The notes: a model not told the origin generated them from the sequence alone. 64,000 nucleotides of DNA from JAUIAS01 sp030425395 (GCA_043553855.1 CP121336.1:124001-188000); one strand, 5' to 3'; counted from the stretch's first letter, positions 17,920-27,945 are shown. Numbers and translations are program-made.

Positions 17920-19320
17920 TCAGGCGGGTGGATGTTCCTGCGGCCAGCGTGTCGCGGCATGATAAGCGGCACCGATCTCAAACAGGCGCGCGTCGGTACC
18001 GTGCGCCCCGATCATCTGCACCCCCATGGGCAGCCCCCCTGCCCCAAAGCCCGAAGGTGCCGCAAGAACCGGAAGCCCGATCAGCCCTGCGGGCACCACC
18101 ACCTGCATCCAGCGGTGATAGGTGTCCATTTCGGTGCCGGCCACTTCGGTTGGATAGTCCATCGTCACGTCAAACGGCCACATCTGGGCCGACGGCAGGA
18201 TCAGCATGTCATACTCTTGAAACAGCTCAGCCGCACGCAGGAACCATTGCGACCGGATCACGCTGAGCCGATGCACATCCAAAGCGGACATTTCCCGACC
18301 GCGCGCCACCTCCCACTGGGCCGTATCCTTGGTCTGGGTGATCTTGTCCCCCATCGCATCGAGCGACCCCGCCACCGCCGCGGAGCGAAGCCCGATCCAC
18401 GCGGTCCAGATCGTCTCAAGATCGAACGGCGGCTCCACATCCTTGACCACGGCACCAAGGGCGCGCAACACGTCCAGTGCGGCGCAGCAAGTATCCAGCA
18501 CACCGTCTTCCATCGGCAAGGCACCGCCCCAATCACCCAGCCAACCGACCCGCAACCCTGTCAGGTCCGCCGCTTGCACAGGTGAGATCGGTTGCCACGG
18601 GCGGCCATGGGGCACGCGCGGGTCGGGGCCCGCGATTACATCCAGCAAGATCGCCATGTCTTCGGGGCTGCGCGCCATTGGGCCAAGGGTGGCCAGTTGG
18701 CCCATGAACATTTCGCCGCGCGGATCCGGCGGGACCAGTCCCCAAGTCGGGCGAAACCCATAGACGTTGTTCCACGCCGCCGGGTTGCGCAGGCTGCCCA
18801 TCATGTCAGACCCATCGGCAAGCGCGACCATGCCTGCAGCCAGTGCCGCCGCCGCCCCGCCCGACGATCCCCCCGCGCTGCGACCCAGAGCATAGGGATT
18901 GCGGGTGGCGCCATAGACCGGGTTGAACGTATGCGATCCAAGGCCGAATTCCGGCACGTTGGTCTTGCCGATCAGGATCGCTCCCGCTGCCCGCAATCGC
19001 GCGGCCAGGATATCATCCACCTGCGGCACGAAATCGGCCAGGACCGGCGAGCCCATCGTGGTTGTGATCCCCTTGGTATGGACCAGATCCTTGACCGCGA
19101 TGGGTAAACCATGCAGCGGGCCACGCGCACCTGTGGCGGCATCGGCGGCGCGGGCTTCGGCCATCAGGGCATCCCTGTCGCGAAGTGCGACGATGGCGTT
19201 GAGATCGCCATTGGTTTCGGCGATGCGATCCAGCGTGCGCGTCATCAGTGTTTCGGCGCTGAGGCTGCCACCGCGCAACGCGGCCAGCAAATCGGCAGCC
19301 GAGGGCGGAACAATATCCAT
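17920..19320 (-). CDS. Amidase (amidase signature family)
   Basis: A 466-residue hydrolase of the amidase-signature family, which cleaves carboxamides with a Ser-cisSer-Lys triad. The residues seen are K77 (IAVKDLVHTKG), S152 in GRSAGGSSGGAAAAL, and nucleophile S176 in DGSDMMGSLRNPA. The spacing matches the family. The substrate cannot be told; the family includes Glu-tRNA amidotransferase GatA, but no gatB or gatC is here, and the DGSDMMGS variant is typical of catabolic amidases. The ATG lies 2 bases after the SDR stop (a GTG at 19326 is also possible), so prfB-SDR-amidase may be one transcription unit. Confidence 0.9.
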   Translation of the reverse strand: MDIVPPSAADLLAALRGGSLSAETLMTRTLDRIAETNGDLNAIVALRDRDALMAEARAADAATGARGPLHGLPIAVKDLVHTKGITTTMGSPVLADFVPQVDDILAARLRAAGAILIGKTNVPEFGLGSHTFNPVYGATRNPYALGRSAGGSSGGAAAALAAGMVALADGSDMMGSLRNPAAWNNVYGFRPTWGLVPPDPRGEMFMGQLATLGPMARSPEDMAILLDVIAGPDPRVPHGRPWQPISPVQAADLTGLRVGWLGDWGGALPMEDGVLDTCCAALDVLRALGAVVKDVEPPFDLETIWTAWIGLRSAAVAGSLDAMGDKITQTKDTAQWEVARGREMSALDVHRLSVIRSQWFLRAAELFQEYDMLILPSAQMWPFDVTMDYPTEVAGTEMDTYHRWMQVVVPAGLIGLPVLAAPSGFGAGGLPMGVQMIGAHGTDARLFEIGAAYHAATRWPQEHPPA

Positions 19321-19322
19321 GA

Positions 19323-20090
19323 TCACGCCTCGACCGTGCGGCCGCGCAGGGCCGGAAGGCCCACGCCGGTGCTGTCAAAACCACCATCCGAAGCAATCAC
19401 CTGTCCGGTGACATAGCTTGCCTCGGGCGAACACAGAAACACGATTACCGAGGCGATTTCATCTTCGGAGCCGTACCGGTTAAGCGGCACGGCGTCGTGA
19501 TAGGCGGCAATGATCTCGGGCGAATGCACTGCCATGGCCAGCTTGGTGCGCACCGGGCCGGGGGCCACGCAGTTGGCGCGCACGCCATATTCGCCCAGTT
19601 CAGCGGCCTGTTGCTTGGTCAGTTGGATCACCCCCGCCTTTGAGGTGCCGTAGGCCACCCGCAGGGTCGAGGCCCGCAGACCGGAAATGCTTGCGATATT
19701 GACGATGCAGCCCTTGGTGTCCTTGAGCGGCGCAATCGCGGCCTGAGAACACAGGAACACCCCGTCAAGGTTGGTGGCCATCACGGTGCGCCAGCGTTCA
19801 AAGCTGGTTTCTTCGATCGGGCCAAAATCAGCCACGCCCGCATTATTGACGAGCGCATCTATTCGACCGAACGCGGCAAGCGTTTCCGCGACCATCCGTT
19901 CGGCGTCTTCCGGGATCGAAACATCGGCATCGACCACAAGGACATTGTCCAGCCCATCCGCGGCCTTGGCCAGCTCGGCGCTGTCGCGATCGACCATGGC
20001 GACGCGCGCGCCCTTGGCCAGAAGCTGTTTCGTCGTGGCAAGCCCGATCCCACGCGCCGCGCCGGTTACGATGACACATTTCCCGTCCAT
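19323..20090 (-). CDS. Short-chain dehydrogenase/reductase
   Basis: A 255-residue classical SDR oxidoreductase. It has the cofactor motif TGAARGIG (residues 9-16), an acidic D34 after the second strand that favours NAD, NNAG at 82-85, and the catalytic set S134, Y147, K151 (AYGTSK). The C-terminal part has the usual CVAPGPVRTKL and TGQVIASDGGF. Substrate is unknown; it is adjacent to and probably co-translated with the amidase, so both may act in one catabolic route. It lies 78 bases downstream of prfB. Confidence 0.9.
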   Translation of the reverse strand: MDGKCVIVTGAARGIGLATTKQLLAKGARVAMVDRDSAELAKAADGLDNVLVVDADVSIPEDAERMVAETLAAFGRIDALVNNAGVADFGPIEETSFERWRTVMATNLDGVFLCSQAAIAPLKDTKGCIVNIASISGLRASTLRVAYGTSKAGVIQLTKQQAAELGEYGVRANCVAPGPVRTKLAMAVHSPEIIAAYHDAVPLNRYGSEDEIASVIVFLCSPEASYVTGQVIASDGGFDSTGVGLPALRGRTVEA

Positions 20091-20168
20091 GGTTTCCTCC
20101 CCCGTCTCAGACGCGCAAAGAAAACCCGATCAGAGCGGGGAAGGCCAGACGTAAAATCGACCGGGTGG

Positions 20169-21293
20169 TCAGTCTTCGGCGCGGGCGTCGGCGCGGGATT
20201 TTCCGCTGACGTTCATCGCCAGCGTTGCCGCCATGAAGCCGTCAAGGTCACCATCCAGAACGCCTTTGGTATCTGCGGTCTCGTGGTTGGTGCGCAGATC
20301 CTTGACCATCTGGTAGGGCTGCAAGACGTAAGATCGGATCTGGTTGCCCCACCCTGCGTCGCCCTTGGCTTCGTGCAGGGCGTTGACCTCGGCGTTGCGG
20401 CGGTCAAGCTCAAGCTGATAGAGCCGGGATTTCAGCGCCTTCATCGCGATATCGCGGTTCTGGTGCTGGGACTTTTCAGAACTTGTCACGACGATGCCCG
20501 TGGGGTGGTGGGTGATCCGCACCGCCGAATCTGTGGTGTTCACGTGCTGGCCACCCGCACCGGACGACCGGTAGGTGTCGATGCGGATATCGGCGGGATT
20601 GACCACAACGTCGATATTGTCGTCGATCACCGGATAAGCCCCCACGGCGGCAAAGGAGGTTTCGCGTGTGCCCTTGCCAAAGGGCGAAATCCGCACGAGG
20701 CGATGGGTGCCGCTTTCCGACTTGAGCCAGCCGTAAGCGTTGTGCCCCTTGATCTGATAGGTCACGGATTTGATCCCAGCCTCGGTTCCTGGGGTTTCTT
20801 CCTGCAATTCGACGGAGTAGCCGCGGCTTTCGGCCCAGCGGACATACATCCGGGCCAACATCTGTGCCCAGTCGCAGGCCTCGGTGCCGCCTGCCCCGGA
20901 CTTGATCTCGAGAAAGGCGTCATTGGCGTCTGTTTCACCGTTCAGGAGCGCCTCAAGCTCTTTCTTGGCAGCCTTGTCACGCAGTGCGATCAGGGCGGCT
21001 TCGGCGTCGGCAACGACGTCGGCGTCGTCCTCCATCTCGCCCAGTTCGATCATCTCGATATTGTCGTTCATGTCCTGTTCGATGGCGGCATAGGTGTCCA
21101 TCTGATCCACCAGCCCCTGCCGTTCGCGCATCAGCTTTTGCGCCGCGGCGGGATCGTCCCACAGGTTGGGATCTTCGACACGGGCGTTGAATTCCTCAAG
21201 CCGGTGCGTGGCAGTTTCCATATCCATCCGCTGCGCCAGAAGCGTCAGGGATTTCTTGATTTCGGCAACGGCGTTTTCGGCTTCTGCGCGCAT
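20169..21293 (-). CDS. prfB: Peptide chain release factor 2, no programmed frameshift
   Basis: Releases finished peptides at UGA and UAA. It has 374 residues with the RF2 codon-recognition tripeptide SPF at 203-205 and the peptidyl-hydrolysis motif GGQ at 247-249 (SGAGGQHVN). In many bacteria prfB needs a +1 frameshift near codon 26 at an in-frame UGA; here codons 1-40 read through without a stop, so autoregulation by frameshifting is absent. ATG 21293 was chosen as it gives the family N-terminus MRAEAENAVAEIKKSLTLL. It is 68 bases downstream of the PBP1A gene. Confidence 0.95.
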   Translation of the reverse strand: MRAEAENAVAEIKKSLTLLAQRMDMETATHRLEEFNARVEDPNLWDDPAAAQKLMRERQGLVDQMDTYAAIEQDMNDNIEMIELGEMEDDADVVADAEAALIALRDKAAKKELEALLNGETDANDAFLEIKSGAGGTEACDWAQMLARMYVRWAESRGYSVELQEETPGTEAGIKSVTYQIKGHNAYGWLKSESGTHRLVRISPFGKGTRETSFAAVGAYPVIDDNIDVVVNPADIRIDTYRSSGAGGQHVNTTDSAVRITHHPTGIVVTSSEKSQHQNRDIAMKALKSRLYQLELDRRNAEVNALHEAKGDAGWGNQIRSYVLQPYQMVKDLRTNHETADTKGVLDGDLDGFMAATLAMNVSGKSRADARAED

Positions 21294-21361
21294 CGTATTG
21301 CTGTCCTCACTGGTTTCTTGCCTGATAGACCAGCGCCGCCTGAGCGGCAAGCTGTCTCGCG

Positions 21362-23914
21362 TCAGTAAAGGCCGCCTGAACTGAGCGTGCCGAAGTTCGC
21401 CTTGGGGCCGACCACGGCGGTGTCCCCGGTCGAGGTGCGCACCTGTCTGCCCGCATCGCGGACCTCTTCGGCCAATGGGAGGTTGGACCCCATCGCAAAC
21501 CCACCGTCAAAGGCAAGACCAAAGATCGGCTCTTCGCCGGTGCGGAAATACTCGGCCACAACGCTGGGACCGCTGGCCCCGTCATCGAGGCGCGCGCCGG
21601 TAAAACGGTCGATCTTGATGAATTGCCCGCCGGGTGGAACCGTGAACGGACCGCCGCCGTATTTCTCGACGGCCTCGGTCATGAACCGCGTGAACACCGG
21701 TCCACACATACCGCCACCCGACGCCCCGCGTCCCAGCGGGCGCGGCCTGTCGTAGCCGATGTAGCATCCGGCCACGATGTTCGAGGTAAAGCCCACGAAC
21801 CACACATCGCGCGCCTCGTTGGTGGTGCCTGTCTTGCCCGCAGCCGGGACTGGCAATTTGACCGTGCGACTGGCGGTGCCGCGGTCAACCACGCCCTTCA
21901 TCATCGAGGTCAACTGATAGGCCGTAATCGCATCCATCACCCGCTCGCGGCTGGACCGGATGGTGGGCACGTCATCCGGGGCAAGCCCGGCCTGCTGACA
22001 TCCGACACAATCGCGCTGATCGTGGCGATAAATCGTCTTGCCCGACAGATCCTGAATGCGGTCCACGAGCGTGGGTTCGACCCTCTCGCCGCCGTTGGCG
22101 AACATCGCATAGGCTGCAACCATCTGATACAAAGTGGTTTCTTCGGATCCAAGCGAGTTGGCCAGAAAGGTTCCCATCTGGTCATAAACGCCGAATCTCT
22201 CGGCGTAGTCGGCCACCAGATCCATACCGATTTCCTGAGCAAGGCGGATGGTCATCAGGTTACGGGATCGTTCGATCCCGGTGCGCAACGGGGTTGGACC
22301 ATAAAATTCGTTTGAAGCGTTCTTGGGCCGCCACAACCCTTGCGGGGTATCGATTTCAATCGGGGCGTCCACGATAATGGTGGCAGGGGAGTAGCCGCTG
22401 TCCAAAGCGGCGGCATAGACAAACGGTTTGAAGGACGATCCGGGCTGGCGGCGGGCCTGCGTGGCACGGTTGAACACGGAATGCTGATAGGAAAACCCGC
22501 CCTGCATGGCGATCACACGCCCGGTGTTGACGTCCATCGCGACGAACCCGCCTTGTGCCTCAGGCACCTGACGAAGGGACCACCGCTGGAAGCTGCCGTC
22601 ATCGTCGTCGGTGATCGCGCGGACAAGAACGACCTCGCCGGGATTGAGCAGATCGCCCGCAACCTTGGCGCGGGGGCGCAGGGTGCCGTCCTCTTCGCGG
22701 CGGCGTGCCCAGCGGACATCCTCGGGCGTGATGAAATGCCCATCTTCATCCTCCGGGACGCCTTCAATCCCGATGCGGGCATTGCGATCCCCAACCTCGA
22801 GAACGACGGCCGGATGCCACTGTCCGTCCAAGGCAACATCGCGGGGCACCTCGGCCTCGCTCAGTGCCGTGCGCCACGCCTCTTCGCTGGCCAATGCATC
22901 GGCCGGCACGCGCACACCGGTTCCGCGCCACTGGCCCCGGTTGCGGTCGTATTCCTCAAGCGCGCGTTGCAAAGACTGCGCCGCGACAACCTGCATTTCC
23001 TCGTCAATCGTGGCGCGCACGGTAAATCCGCCGGTAAAGAACTCACCCTCGCCGAAATCCACGCTCAACTGTCGGCGGATTTCGTCGGTGAAATAATCCC
23101 GCGGCGGCAGCGTTTGTCGGAAGCTTTCGAAATCCCCGTTCTGAACGGATCGCAACGGCAAAGCGACCTCTGCTTCATAGGTCGCCTGATCAATATAGCC
23201 GTTCTCGAACATCTCGCGCAGCACGAAATCGCGCCGCGACCGCAGACGTGCCTTGCGGTAGACCGGATGATAATCCGACGGGGCCTTGGGCATGGAGGCA
23301 AGAAACGCGGCCTCGTGCGGGGCAAGTTCGCGGAGGGTCTTGTTGAAATAGGTCTGCGCCGCAGCGGTCACGCCATAGGAATTCTGACCCAGAAAAATCT
23401 CATTGAGGTAAAGTTCAAGAATGCTTTCCTTGTCGAGGGTTTCTTCGAGCCGGGAGGCAAGAATGATTTCCTTGATCTTGCGTTCGATCCGGCGATCCCC
23501 GGAGAGCAGAAAATTCTTCATGACCTGCTGGGTGATTGTCGACGCCCCGCGCAGGGTTCCCCCCCGCGACCGGATTGCCTCAACCCCGGCGGCGGCGATG
23601 CCGCGCATGTCATAGCCGCTGTGGGTATAGAAATTCTTGTCCTCGGCGCTGATGAAGGCCTGCTTGACCAGATCGGGAATGTCCGCGGCCGGGGTGAACA
23701 GGCGGCGTTCCTTGGCGAATTCGTCGATCAAACGGCCTTCGCCGGAATAGATTCGGCTGATCGTCGGCGGGCGATACTGCGCCAGGGATTCGTGGCTGGG
23801 CAGATCCCGGCCATACACCCAGAACACCGCCCCGATAGACAAGGCGACCATCGTCACCCCAAGGGTGAAGGTGGTAAAGATCGCACCGAAAAAGGAAAAG
23901 ATTGCTCGCAACAC
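21362..23914 (-). CDS. mrcA: Penicillin-binding protein 1A (class A, bifunctional)
   Basis: Inner-membrane peptidoglycan synthase with transglycosylase and transpeptidase activities, 850 residues. A single N-terminal TM lies at about 12-34. The GT51 domain has the catalytic Glu91 in SAEDKNFYTHSGYD, GASTITQQVMKN and RKIKEIILASRLE. An OB-like/ODD insert follows. The transpeptidase domain has SSFK with S493 (RRQPGSSFKPFVYA), the SRN motif in GIERSRNLMT, and KTGT at 694-697. The start is GTG 23914. The gene lies directly downstream of the cell-wall amidase gene, a cell-envelope cluster. Confidence 0.95.
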   Translation of the reverse strand: MLRAIFSFFGAIFTTFTLGVTMVALSIGAVFWVYGRDLPSHESLAQYRPPTISRIYSGEGRLIDEFAKERRLFTPAADIPDLVKQAFISAEDKNFYTHSGYDMRGIAAAGVEAIRSRGGTLRGASTITQQVMKNFLLSGDRRIERKIKEIILASRLEETLDKESILELYLNEIFLGQNSYGVTAAAQTYFNKTLRELAPHEAAFLASMPKAPSDYHPVYRKARLRSRRDFVLREMFENGYIDQATYEAEVALPLRSVQNGDFESFRQTLPPRDYFTDEIRRQLSVDFGEGEFFTGGFTVRATIDEEMQVVAAQSLQRALEEYDRNRGQWRGTGVRVPADALASEEAWRTALSEAEVPRDVALDGQWHPAVVLEVGDRNARIGIEGVPEDEDGHFITPEDVRWARRREEDGTLRPRAKVAGDLLNPGEVVLVRAITDDDDGSFQRWSLRQVPEAQGGFVAMDVNTGRVIAMQGGFSYQHSVFNRATQARRQPGSSFKPFVYAAALDSGYSPATIIVDAPIEIDTPQGLWRPKNASNEFYGPTPLRTGIERSRNLMTIRLAQEIGMDLVADYAERFGVYDQMGTFLANSLGSEETTLYQMVAAYAMFANGGERVEPTLVDRIQDLSGKTIYRHDQRDCVGCQQAGLAPDDVPTIRSSRERVMDAITAYQLTSMMKGVVDRGTASRTVKLPVPAAGKTGTTNEARDVWFVGFTSNIVAGCYIGYDRPRPLGRGASGGGMCGPVFTRFMTEAVEKYGGGPFTVPPGGQFIKIDRFTGARLDDGASGPSVVAEYFRTGEEPIFGLAFDGGFAMGSNLPLAEEVRDAGRQVRTSTGDTAVVGPKANFGTLSSGGLY

Positions 23915-24013
23915 GTCATGTGACCTTAAAGGACTATCGCTTCCGTATACGCCCCTGATCCAGCGGGGTCAAAACACGTTGCGCGTCACTGCGCCGGTTT
24001 CCGCTAATGGGAC

Positions 24014-24086
24014 GCGAAAAAGGGGGCGCTGCCCCCCGACGCGCCTTGCGCGCCTCCCCCCGGAGTATTTCGGGCCAGAAGAAGCG
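24014..24086 (-). repeat. GC-rich intergenic repeat, copy C, with terminator hairpin
   Basis: On the minus strand this reads CTTCTTCTGGCCCGAAATAC, a G-run, GCGCGCAAGGCGCG, then a hairpin of GGGGGC and GCCCCC and five T. It is nearly identical to copy B at 11057-11125. It starts about 30 bases after the amiC stop, in the same orientation as amiC, and probably terminates it. Confidence 0.85.
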
Positions 24087-24115
24087 CGTATGAGCCTTGA
24101 CGCCAGCGGCGTCGA

Positions 24116-25351
24116 TTATTGACGTGACAAGGCGCGCCGTGCCGCGTCTTCGGTGCGCCAGCGTTCCAGCCCGGCGCGAATACCGTCGGCCATGCGTTGT
24201 CTCCAATTCGGATCGCGCAGGTTTTCAAGATCGCGTGGCGAAGACAGGAATCCGATTTCAATCAGAACCGACGGAATATCAGCAGCTTTCAGCACGGAAA
24301 AAGACGCCGAGCGGAGGGGGCGGCGGTTCATCGGCCCGCCGGTCTGGGCGATGCCATCCACGATCGCACCGGCAAGCGCCTCACCGCGCGGGCGTGTTTC
24401 CTGACGCGCCATATCCAGAAGAATGCCGGTGACCCGATCATCCGTGTCATGCAAATCCACGCCGGACAGAAGATCGTCCCGATCGTGGCGTTCGGCCAGT
24501 TGTGCGCTGGCCGCGTCCGACGCCTCTTTGGAAAGAAGATACACCGTTGCGCCATGTGCGGTGCCATGCGCCAGCGCATCGGCGTGCAGCGACACAAATA
24601 CATCGGCGCGTCGTTCATGCGCGATGGCGACCCGGCGTTCGAGCGATACGAAATAGTCATCCGTTCGCGTCAGCGACACCTCGAACCCGCCTGCGCGGCG
24701 AAGCGTTTCCTGCAATTCGCGCGCAAATGTCAGCATCAGGGTCTTTTCGTTGATACCCTCCGCCTCGGCCCCCGGGTCGACACCGCCGTGGCCGGGATCA
24801 ATCACGATTTTCAGCGGTCCGTCAGGGTCTCGGGGGGTGGTCTGGTCGGTGAGGGCCGGTTCCGGCAGATCCCATCGCGGGTCACGGGGGGCACCGGCGC
24901 GGGCGGCAAAGCTGTCGGCATCCGTCGGTTCCAGCGCCACGCGCAACACTGCGCCTGCACCGTCGTCGTTCACGTTCAATTCGGCCGTTGTGATCGTGGC
25001 CGGTTGAGACAGGCGCGAGACAAGGCGCGTCCATCCCGGCAGGTAAGTGCCAAGGCGCACCTGCGCCAGCAGACCTTCTTCGAACTGGGCCGGTGTCACC
25101 GCGCTCCAATCCGCTTCGCGGAAGTCGATCACCAGACGGGCCGGATCGGTCAGAGTAAAGATGCGCCAGGGCACCCCCTGACTGAGCCCGATGGTCAGGG
25201 TCGTGCGATCGCCGCGACCGGTTTCAATGCCGCTGCTGGCCGGATCCACGCGGGCCAGTCCGCCAAGTTCCTGTGCGCTGGTCTGCCCGGCCCCCATGCC
25301 CGCCACAAGCAGCGCCGCGAAGAAAGCCACGCATCGGAGTAGTCCGTTCAT
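24116..25351 (-). CDS. amiC: N-acetylmuramoyl-L-alanine amidase (AmiC type)
   Basis: Periplasmic zinc amidase that splits septal peptidoglycan. It has 411 residues: a Sec signal peptide (residues 1-26, cleavage after TSA), an AMIN domain (about 45-145) that targets it to peptidoglycan or the septum, and a C-terminal Amidase_3 domain (about 180-400). Zinc ligands and catalytic residues seen are H188 (DPGHGG), E202 (INEKT), H256 (SLHAD) and the late Glu in VLIEIGFLSS. ATG 25351 gives the signal peptide; the longer frame does not. It is upstream of PBP1A on the same strand. Confidence 0.94.
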   Translation of the reverse strand: MNGLLRCVAFFAALLVAGMGAGQTSAQELGGLARVDPASSGIETGRGDRTTLTIGLSQGVPWRIFTLTDPARLVIDFREADWSAVTPAQFEEGLLAQVRLGTYLPGWTRLVSRLSQPATITTAELNVNDDGAGAVLRVALEPTDADSFAARAGAPRDPRWDLPEPALTDQTTPRDPDGPLKIVIDPGHGGVDPGAEAEGINEKTLMLTFARELQETLRRAGGFEVSLTRTDDYFVSLERRVAIAHERRADVFVSLHADALAHGTAHGATVYLLSKEASDAASAQLAERHDRDDLLSGVDLHDTDDRVTGILLDMARQETRPRGEALAGAIVDGIAQTGGPMNRRPLRSASFSVLKAADIPSVLIEIGFLSSPRDLENLRDPNWRQRMADGIRAGLERWRTEDAARRALSRQ

Positions 25352-25416
25352 CTGCGTCTCCTGACGTGCCGGATTGTCGCTGTCACTCTGGGACCTTCCT
25401 ACCACGGGCGCGGGCG

Positions 25417-26571
25417 TCAGGCCAACGCCCCGCGCGCGCGCATGAACCGTTCCAGCCGGGCAAGGCCTTCTTCGATATCGGCGGTGGCGCGGGCATAGGA
25501 GAACCGCAGGGTGCCCGCCCCACGGACCGGATCGAAGTCGAGCCCGGGCGTCACCGCAACACCGGCCTTTTCCAGAATTTCAGCGGCAAAGGCGCGGCTG
25601 TCGTCTGTCAGGTCGGACACGTCGGCATAGACGTAAAACGCCCCGTCCGGTGGCGCGATCCGCGTAAAGCCAGCGCGCGGAAGACCATCGAGCATCAGGG
25701 CGCGATTGCGCCGATACACGGCCAGGTTTGCTTCTAATTCCTCGTGGCTGTCCATCGCGGCGAGAGCTGCAACCTGACTGGCGTGGGGGGCGCAGATAAA
25801 CATGTTCTGGGCGATGCGTTCCAGCACGCGCACCTGATCTTCTGGCACCACCAGCCATCCCGCGCGCCATCCCGTCATCGAGAAGTACTTGGAGAAGGAA
25901 TTGATCACATAGGCTTCGTCCGTGACTTGAAGCGCGCTGACGGCCTTGGCCTCGTATTCGATCCCGTGGTAAATCTCGTCGCTGATAAAGGACGCGCCAA
26001 TATCGTGGGCTGCGCCGATCAGCCCGGCCATGGCATCGCGATCCAGCATCGTTCCAGTGGGATTCGCTGGCGAGGCCACCATCAGCCCGGCAAGGTCCAA
26101 ACCTTGCAGATCGCCCGCCACCGGTTGGAACCGGTTTTCAGATGCGGTCTGGATATCCACCGGCGTCATCCCCAACGCATGCAGGATCTGCCGATAGCTG
26201 GGATAGCCGGGTGCCCCGATGCCGACCCTGTCGCCGCTGTCGAACAGTGCCGTGAAAGCAAGGATAAAGCCCCCGGAAGATCCCGGCGTGATCACCACAC
26301 GTTCGGGATTGAGGTCCACATCATACCAGTCCCCATAAAGCTGCGCGATCCGGCGGCGCAGCGCGGGCAGCCCCAGCGCCACGGTATAGCCAAGCGCATC
26401 GGTTTCCATCGCGCGGGCCAGTGCCCGGGTGGCGGCCTTGGGCGCGCCGGTGCCCGGTTGGCCCACCTCCATGTGAATGATATGGCGTCCGGCCTCCTCA
26501 GCTTTGCGGGCGGCCTCCATGACATCCATCACAATAAAGGGATCGACGTCAGCGCGGGTTGAGTTTCGCAT
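25417..26571 (-). CDS. Class I/II aminotransferase (PLP-dependent)
   Basis: A 384-residue fold-type I aminotransferase. The PLP-binding Lys is K228 (NSFSKYFSMTGWRAGW), with D198 in FISDEIYHGIEY, N170 in ASPANPTGT, the aromatic/turn motif PGYPSYR, and the C-terminal carboxylate-binding Arg in LRFSYA. The pattern is that of aspartate/aromatic-type aminotransferases; substrate is uncertain. ATG 26571 has GGGAG 8 bases upstream. The gene is divergent from the M48 peptidase gene, with starts 22 bases apart. Confidence 0.9.
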   Translation of the reverse strand: MRNSTRADVDPFIVMDVMEAARKAEEAGRHIIHMEVGQPGTGAPKAATRALARAMETDALGYTVALGLPALRRRIAQLYGDWYDVDLNPERVVITPGSSGGFILAFTALFDSGDRVGIGAPGYPSYRQILHALGMTPVDIQTASENRFQPVAGDLQGLDLAGLMVASPANPTGTMLDRDAMAGLIGAAHDIGASFISDEIYHGIEYEAKAVSALQVTDEAYVINSFSKYFSMTGWRAGWLVVPEDQVRVLERIAQNMFICAPHASQVAALAAMDSHEELEANLAVYRRNRALMLDGLPRAGFTRIAPPDGAFYVYADVSDLTDDSRAFAAEILEKAGVAVTPGLDFDPVRGAGTLRFSYARATADIEEGLARLERFMRARGALA

Positions 26572-26593
26572 GGCTTGCTCCCATTGTGCGGCC

Positions 26594-27943
26594 ATGGTGT
26601 TTCAACGCGTCTCTCGGCTGGCGTCAATCCCGCTTGGCCTGATTTTTCTGGTGATCGGCATGACGCTGGCGCAGCCCGCACGTGCCACGATGCTGTTGCG
26701 TGATGCTGGTATCGAACAAAGCCTGACGCAACTGGCCGCGCCGGTCTTGCGGGCCGCCGGGCTCAGTCCCGGGCGGGTGCGCATTCTTGTTGTCGATGAA
26801 AGCTCTCTGAACGCCTTTGTTCTCGATCACAATGGGATCTACCTGCACTATGGGTTGATCCTCAAACTGGAAACACCGGCCCAGCTTCAGGCAGTGATCG
26901 CCCACGAGGCCGCCCACATCACCAACGGGCACCTTGCCCGGCGTCTGGCCAATATGCAAAACGCGCGCACGGCGGCGGGGCTGGGAATGGCGCTGGCGGT
27001 TGCGGCCGCGGCGGGCGGCGCGGATGGCGGAGCCGCGGCGGGTATCGCATTTGGCACCCAAAGCGCGGCGCTCCGGGGGTTTCTGGCCCATACGCGGGCC
27101 GAGGAATCCGCCGCCGACCAGACCGCCGCGCGGGTGTTGCGCGCCGCCGGGGTCAGCCCGACTGGCCTGCTTGAGGTGCATCGCCTGTTTCGCGGCCAGG
27201 AGGCGCTGAGCGTGGCGCGTCAGGATCCCTACATGCGGTCCCACCCGCTGAGTCGCGACCGGGTGCGTGCCGCCGAAGCCTTTGTCGCGTCGATGAAAAA
27301 GGACATACCCGAACGCATCGAGGACCGGTATTGGTTCGCGCGCGCGCGCGGCAAGCTGTCGGCGTTCATCCGGGCCCCGTCCTGGACCATGCGGCGCATG
27401 AAAGAGGAACAATTCAAGGACGTGCGCCTGATGCGCGAGGCGATCATGTGGCACCGCCAGTCCGACACGACCCGCGCGCTCAGGGCGATCGAAGCCGCGC
27501 TGGCGATCCGGCCAAAGGATGCGTTCTATTGGGATCTCAAGGGCGAAATCCTGATGAAGGGGCTGCGCACCGGGGCCGCCGTTTCCGCCTATCGTATAGC
27601 CTCGCAACTGGCACCGACCGAAGCCCAAATTCTTGGCGGTCTGGGGCGTGCGTTGCTGGCCTCGGATCAGCCCAAGGCCGCGCTTGAGGCGCTCGAAGCC
27701 TCGCGTCGCCGCGATTTTCGCGATGCCCGTGTCCTGCGCGACATGTCCATTGCATATGCCCGCACCAATCGCATCGGCATGGCCTCTGTGGTCACTGCCG
27801 AAAGTTATGCCTTGCAAGGTCGGCTTGCCGATGCAGGGATTCACGCCAAACGGGCCGTTGGCCTTCTGCCGCGCGGCTCTGCCGCATGGCGGCGGGCCGA
27901 AGACGTGCTCATTGCTTCTGAACGCAACGCCAAACGGAGATAA
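26594..27943 (+). CDS. M48 metalloprotease with TPR-like C-terminal region (BepA/YfgC type)
   Basis: Periplasmic zinc protease of 449 residues that may help outer-membrane protein assembly, as BepA does in E. coli. It has a signal peptide (residues about 1-31, ending ARA), then the M48 domain with HEAAH at 104-108 and a third ligand in the RAEESAADQTA segment, then a C-terminal TPR-like array (residues about 285-445: MWHRQSDTTRALRAIEAALAIRPKDAFYWDLKGEI and ALLASDQPKAALEALEAS). It is 2 bases from the following thioredoxin-fold gene, so they form an operon concerned with envelope protein quality. Confidence 0.92.
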   Translation: MVFQRVSRLASIPLGLIFLVIGMTLAQPARATMLLRDAGIEQSLTQLAAPVLRAAGLSPGRVRILVVDESSLNAFVLDHNGIYLHYGLILKLETPAQLQAVIAHEAAHITNGHLARRLANMQNARTAAGLGMALAVAAAAGGADGGAAAGIAFGTQSAALRGFLAHTRAEESAADQTAARVLRAAGVSPTGLLEVHRLFRGQEALSVARQDPYMRSHPLSRDRVRAAEAFVASMKKDIPERIEDRYWFARARGKLSAFIRAPSWTMRRMKEEQFKDVRLMREAIMWHRQSDTTRALRAIEAALAIRPKDAFYWDLKGEILMKGLRTGAAVSAYRIASQLAPTEAQILGGLGRALLASDQPKAALEALEASRRRDFRDARVLRDMSIAYARTNRIGMASVVTAESYALQGRLADAGIHAKRAVGLLPRGSAAWRRAEDVLIASERNAKRR

Positions 27944-27945
27944 CA

